A stretch of DNA of 6,484 nucleotides, from contig CAMLNY010000070.1 in NCBI GenBank assembly GCA_946481405.1, positions 1-6,484 of the forward strand, read 5' to 3'. The notes beneath the pieces are model-generated. The model saw only the letters and a program-made list of their open reading frames with translations. It made no database searches and was not told the origin of the DNA. Of the stretch, positions 5,097 to 6,484 are shown piece by piece. Position 1 is the first letter of the stretch, and each line of letters starts with the position of its first letter. A program made the translations under genes and the position numbers. The DNA is from an uncultured Brevundimonas sp. (lineage in GTDB: Bacteria; Pseudomonadota; Alphaproteobacteria; Caulobacterales; Caulobacteraceae).

Positions 5097-6484
5097 ATGC
5101 CCTTCCCCGCCAGCCACCCCGCGCTCGACCGCGCCCTGTCCGAACGCGGCTATGCCGAACCGACCCCGGTGCAAGCCGCTGTGCTGGAGGCCGAGGCCGG
5201 CCGCGACCTGCTGGTTTCGGCCCAGACCGGCTCGGGCAAGACGGTCGCCTTCGGCCTGGCCCTCGCCTCGACCCTGATGGGCGACGCCGAGCGGATCGAG
5301 GACAACGGCCGGCCCGCCGCCCTCGTCATCGCCCCGACCCGCGAACTGGCGCTGCAGGTGTCCAAGGAACTTGAGTGGCTCTACGGCAAGGCCGGCGCCC
5401 GGATCGCCACCTGCGTCGGCGGCATGGACCCGCGCGCCGAGCGTCGCACCCTGGAACGCGGCGCCGCCGTCGTCGTCGGCACGCCGGGTCGACTGAAGGA
5501 CCACCTCGAGCGGGGAGCCCTCGACCTGACCGCCCTGAAGGCCGTCGTTCTCGACGAGGCGGACGAGATGCTGGACATGGGCTTCGCCGAGGACCTGACC
5601 TTCATCCTCGACAGCGCCCCGGCCGACCGCCGCACCCTGCTCTTCTCGGCGACCCTCGCCCGCGACATCGTCCAGCTGGCCCGCACCTATCAGAAGGATG
5701 CGGTCCGCATCGACACGGTCGCCGGCGCCGGCTCCCATGCCGACATCGAATACAAGGCCATCCGCGTCGCCCCGAACGAGGTCGAGCTCGGCGTCGTCAA
5801 CGTGCTGCGTTACTTCGAGGCCCCCGGCGCCCTCGTCTTCGCCAACACCCGCGAGCGGGTGAAGCACCTGACCGCCAGCCTCCGTGAACGCGGCTTCGCC
5901 GTCGTCGGCCTGTCGGGAGAGCTGACCCAGAGCGCCCGTTCGGAAGCGCTTCAGGCCCTGCGCGACGGCCACGCCCGCGTCTGCGTCGCCACCGATGTCG
6001 CCGCGCGCGGTCTGGACCTGCCCGACCTCGGTCTGGTCATCCACGCCGAGATCCCGGTCAACAAGGCGACGCTCCTTCACCGCTCAGGCCGCACCGGCCG
6101 CGCGGGCAAGAAGGGCACGTCGGTGATGATGGTCACATACACCCGCCGCCGGAAGGTGGAGCTGATGCTGCAGTCGGCCGGCATCACGCCGGAATGGTCG
6201 GGCCCGCCCTCGGCCGAGATGATCCTGGAGAAGGACCGCGAACGCCTGCTGGCCGATCCCGCCCTCACCGCCCCGGTCGAGGACGAGGAGGCTCTGGAAC
6301 TCGGCAAGCTGCTGCTGGAGCGCTCCTCCGCGGAACAGATCGCCGCGTCGCTGATCCGACTCTATCGCCAGAAGCTGCCGGCGCCGGAAGACGTCTATGA
6401 CGACGAGCGCATGGCCCGCCAGCAGTCGACCGGCCGCAACGACCGCGGCCAGAAGGACGGCCCCCTGACCGACTTCGCGCGCGG
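5097..6484 (+). CDS. DEAD-box ATP-dependent RNA helicase, DeaD-like (truncated at right edge)
   Basis: The first 462 residues of a cytoplasmic ATP-dependent RNA helicase that remodels RNA in ribosome assembly or decay; the frame runs off the window. All core motifs are intact: Q motif GYAEPTPVQ (Gln26), motif I AQTGSGKT (42-49), Ia PTREL (80-84), Ib TPGR (129-132), II DEAD (153-156; 5553-5564), III SAT (184-186), IV LVFANT (246-251), V ATDVAARGLDLP (298-309) and VI HRSGRTGRAG (328-337). After the core, residues 350-462 form a charged helical extension (including ITPEW and RLYRQKLPAPED) as in alphaproteobacterial DeaD-like proteins, which often end in a DbpA-type RNA-binding domain; that part would lie outside the window. 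The ATG at 5097 leaves a short N-terminus with a complete Q motif and is the natural start, although its ribosome-binding site is weak. It is divergent from the caspase-family gene. The paralogue (DeaD/CsdA, RhlE or other) is not settled. Confidence 0.95.
   Translation, partial: MPFPASHPALDRALSERGYAEPTPVQAAVLEAEAGRDLLVSAQTGSGKTVAFGLALASTLMGDAERIEDNGRPAALVIAPTRELALQVSKELEWLYGKAGARIATCVGGMDPRAERRTLERGAAVVVGTPGRLKDHLERGALDLTALKAVVLDEADEMLDMGFAEDLTFILDSAPADRRTLLFSATLARDIVQLARTYQKDAVRIDTVAGAGSHADIEYKAIRVAPNEVELGVVNVLRYFEAPGALVFANTRERVKHLTASLRERGFAVVGLSGELTQSARSEALQALRDGHARVCVATDVAARGLDLPDLGLVIHAEIPVNKATLLHRSGRTGRAGKKGTSVMMVTYTRRRKVELMLQSAGITPEWSGPPSAEMILEKDRERLLADPALTAPVEDEEALELGKLLLERSSAEQIAASLIRLYRQKLPAPEDVYDDERMARQQSTGRNDRGQKDGPLTDFAR

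Noticed and set aside
4805..5374. Plus-strand open frame of 189 codons spanning the divergent intergenic region
   Set aside because: It overlaps the caspase signal peptide on one side and the helicase N-terminus in another frame on the other; the translation is Arg/Pro-rich and resembles no protein.
5043..6080. A 345-codon open frame on the minus strand opposite the helicase
   Set aside because: It lies antisense to an intact DEAD-box helicase with every motif present, and its own translation shows no domain.

Overview
The window is very GC-rich (roughly two thirds or more G+C, judged by eye), almost fully coding, and shows strong GC-at-third-position codon use. Protein features (an AspH-type hydroxylase with an NTRLLCHLPL core, a DeaD-like helicase, a secreted caspase-family protein) and sparse GANTC sites, some in gene leaders, suggest an alphaproteobacterium of the Caulobacterales, perhaps Brevundimonas-like. 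That placement is inference from protein style, not from a marker gene.

Layout from left to right: (1) 1-552, plus strand, the C-terminal part of an aspartyl/asparaginyl beta-hydroxylase-family protein cut by the left edge. (2) 554-2089, minus strand, a class I SAM-dependent methyltransferase with a methyltransferase regulatory domain, related to rickettsial-type protein lysine methyltransferases; its stop lies one base from the hydroxylase stop. (3) 2135-2512, minus strand, a small unrecognised lipoprotein. (4) 2542-4878, minus strand, a secreted caspase-family (C14, metacaspase-like) protein with four PPC-like beta modules ahead of a caspase domain with an intact His/Cys pair and an EF-hand-like loop. 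(5) 4879-5096, a divergent intergenic region with an imperfect palindrome centred on a GATTC. (6) 5097-6484, plus strand, a DEAD-box RNA helicase cut by the right edge.

The three minus-strand genes (caspase, then lipoprotein, then methyltransferase) are separated by 29 bp and about 45 bp and may form one transcription unit read from the divergent region. Caspase and lipoprotein are both predicted to be exported and have Shine-Dalgarno-type sites; the methyltransferase is cytoplasmic in appearance, and its link to the other two may be only positional. The helicase is a housekeeping RNA-remodelling gene transcribed away from this unit. No RNA gene, CRISPR array, insertion sequence or clear terminator was seen. 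The most interesting object is the exported PPC4-caspase with its adjacent lipoprotein.
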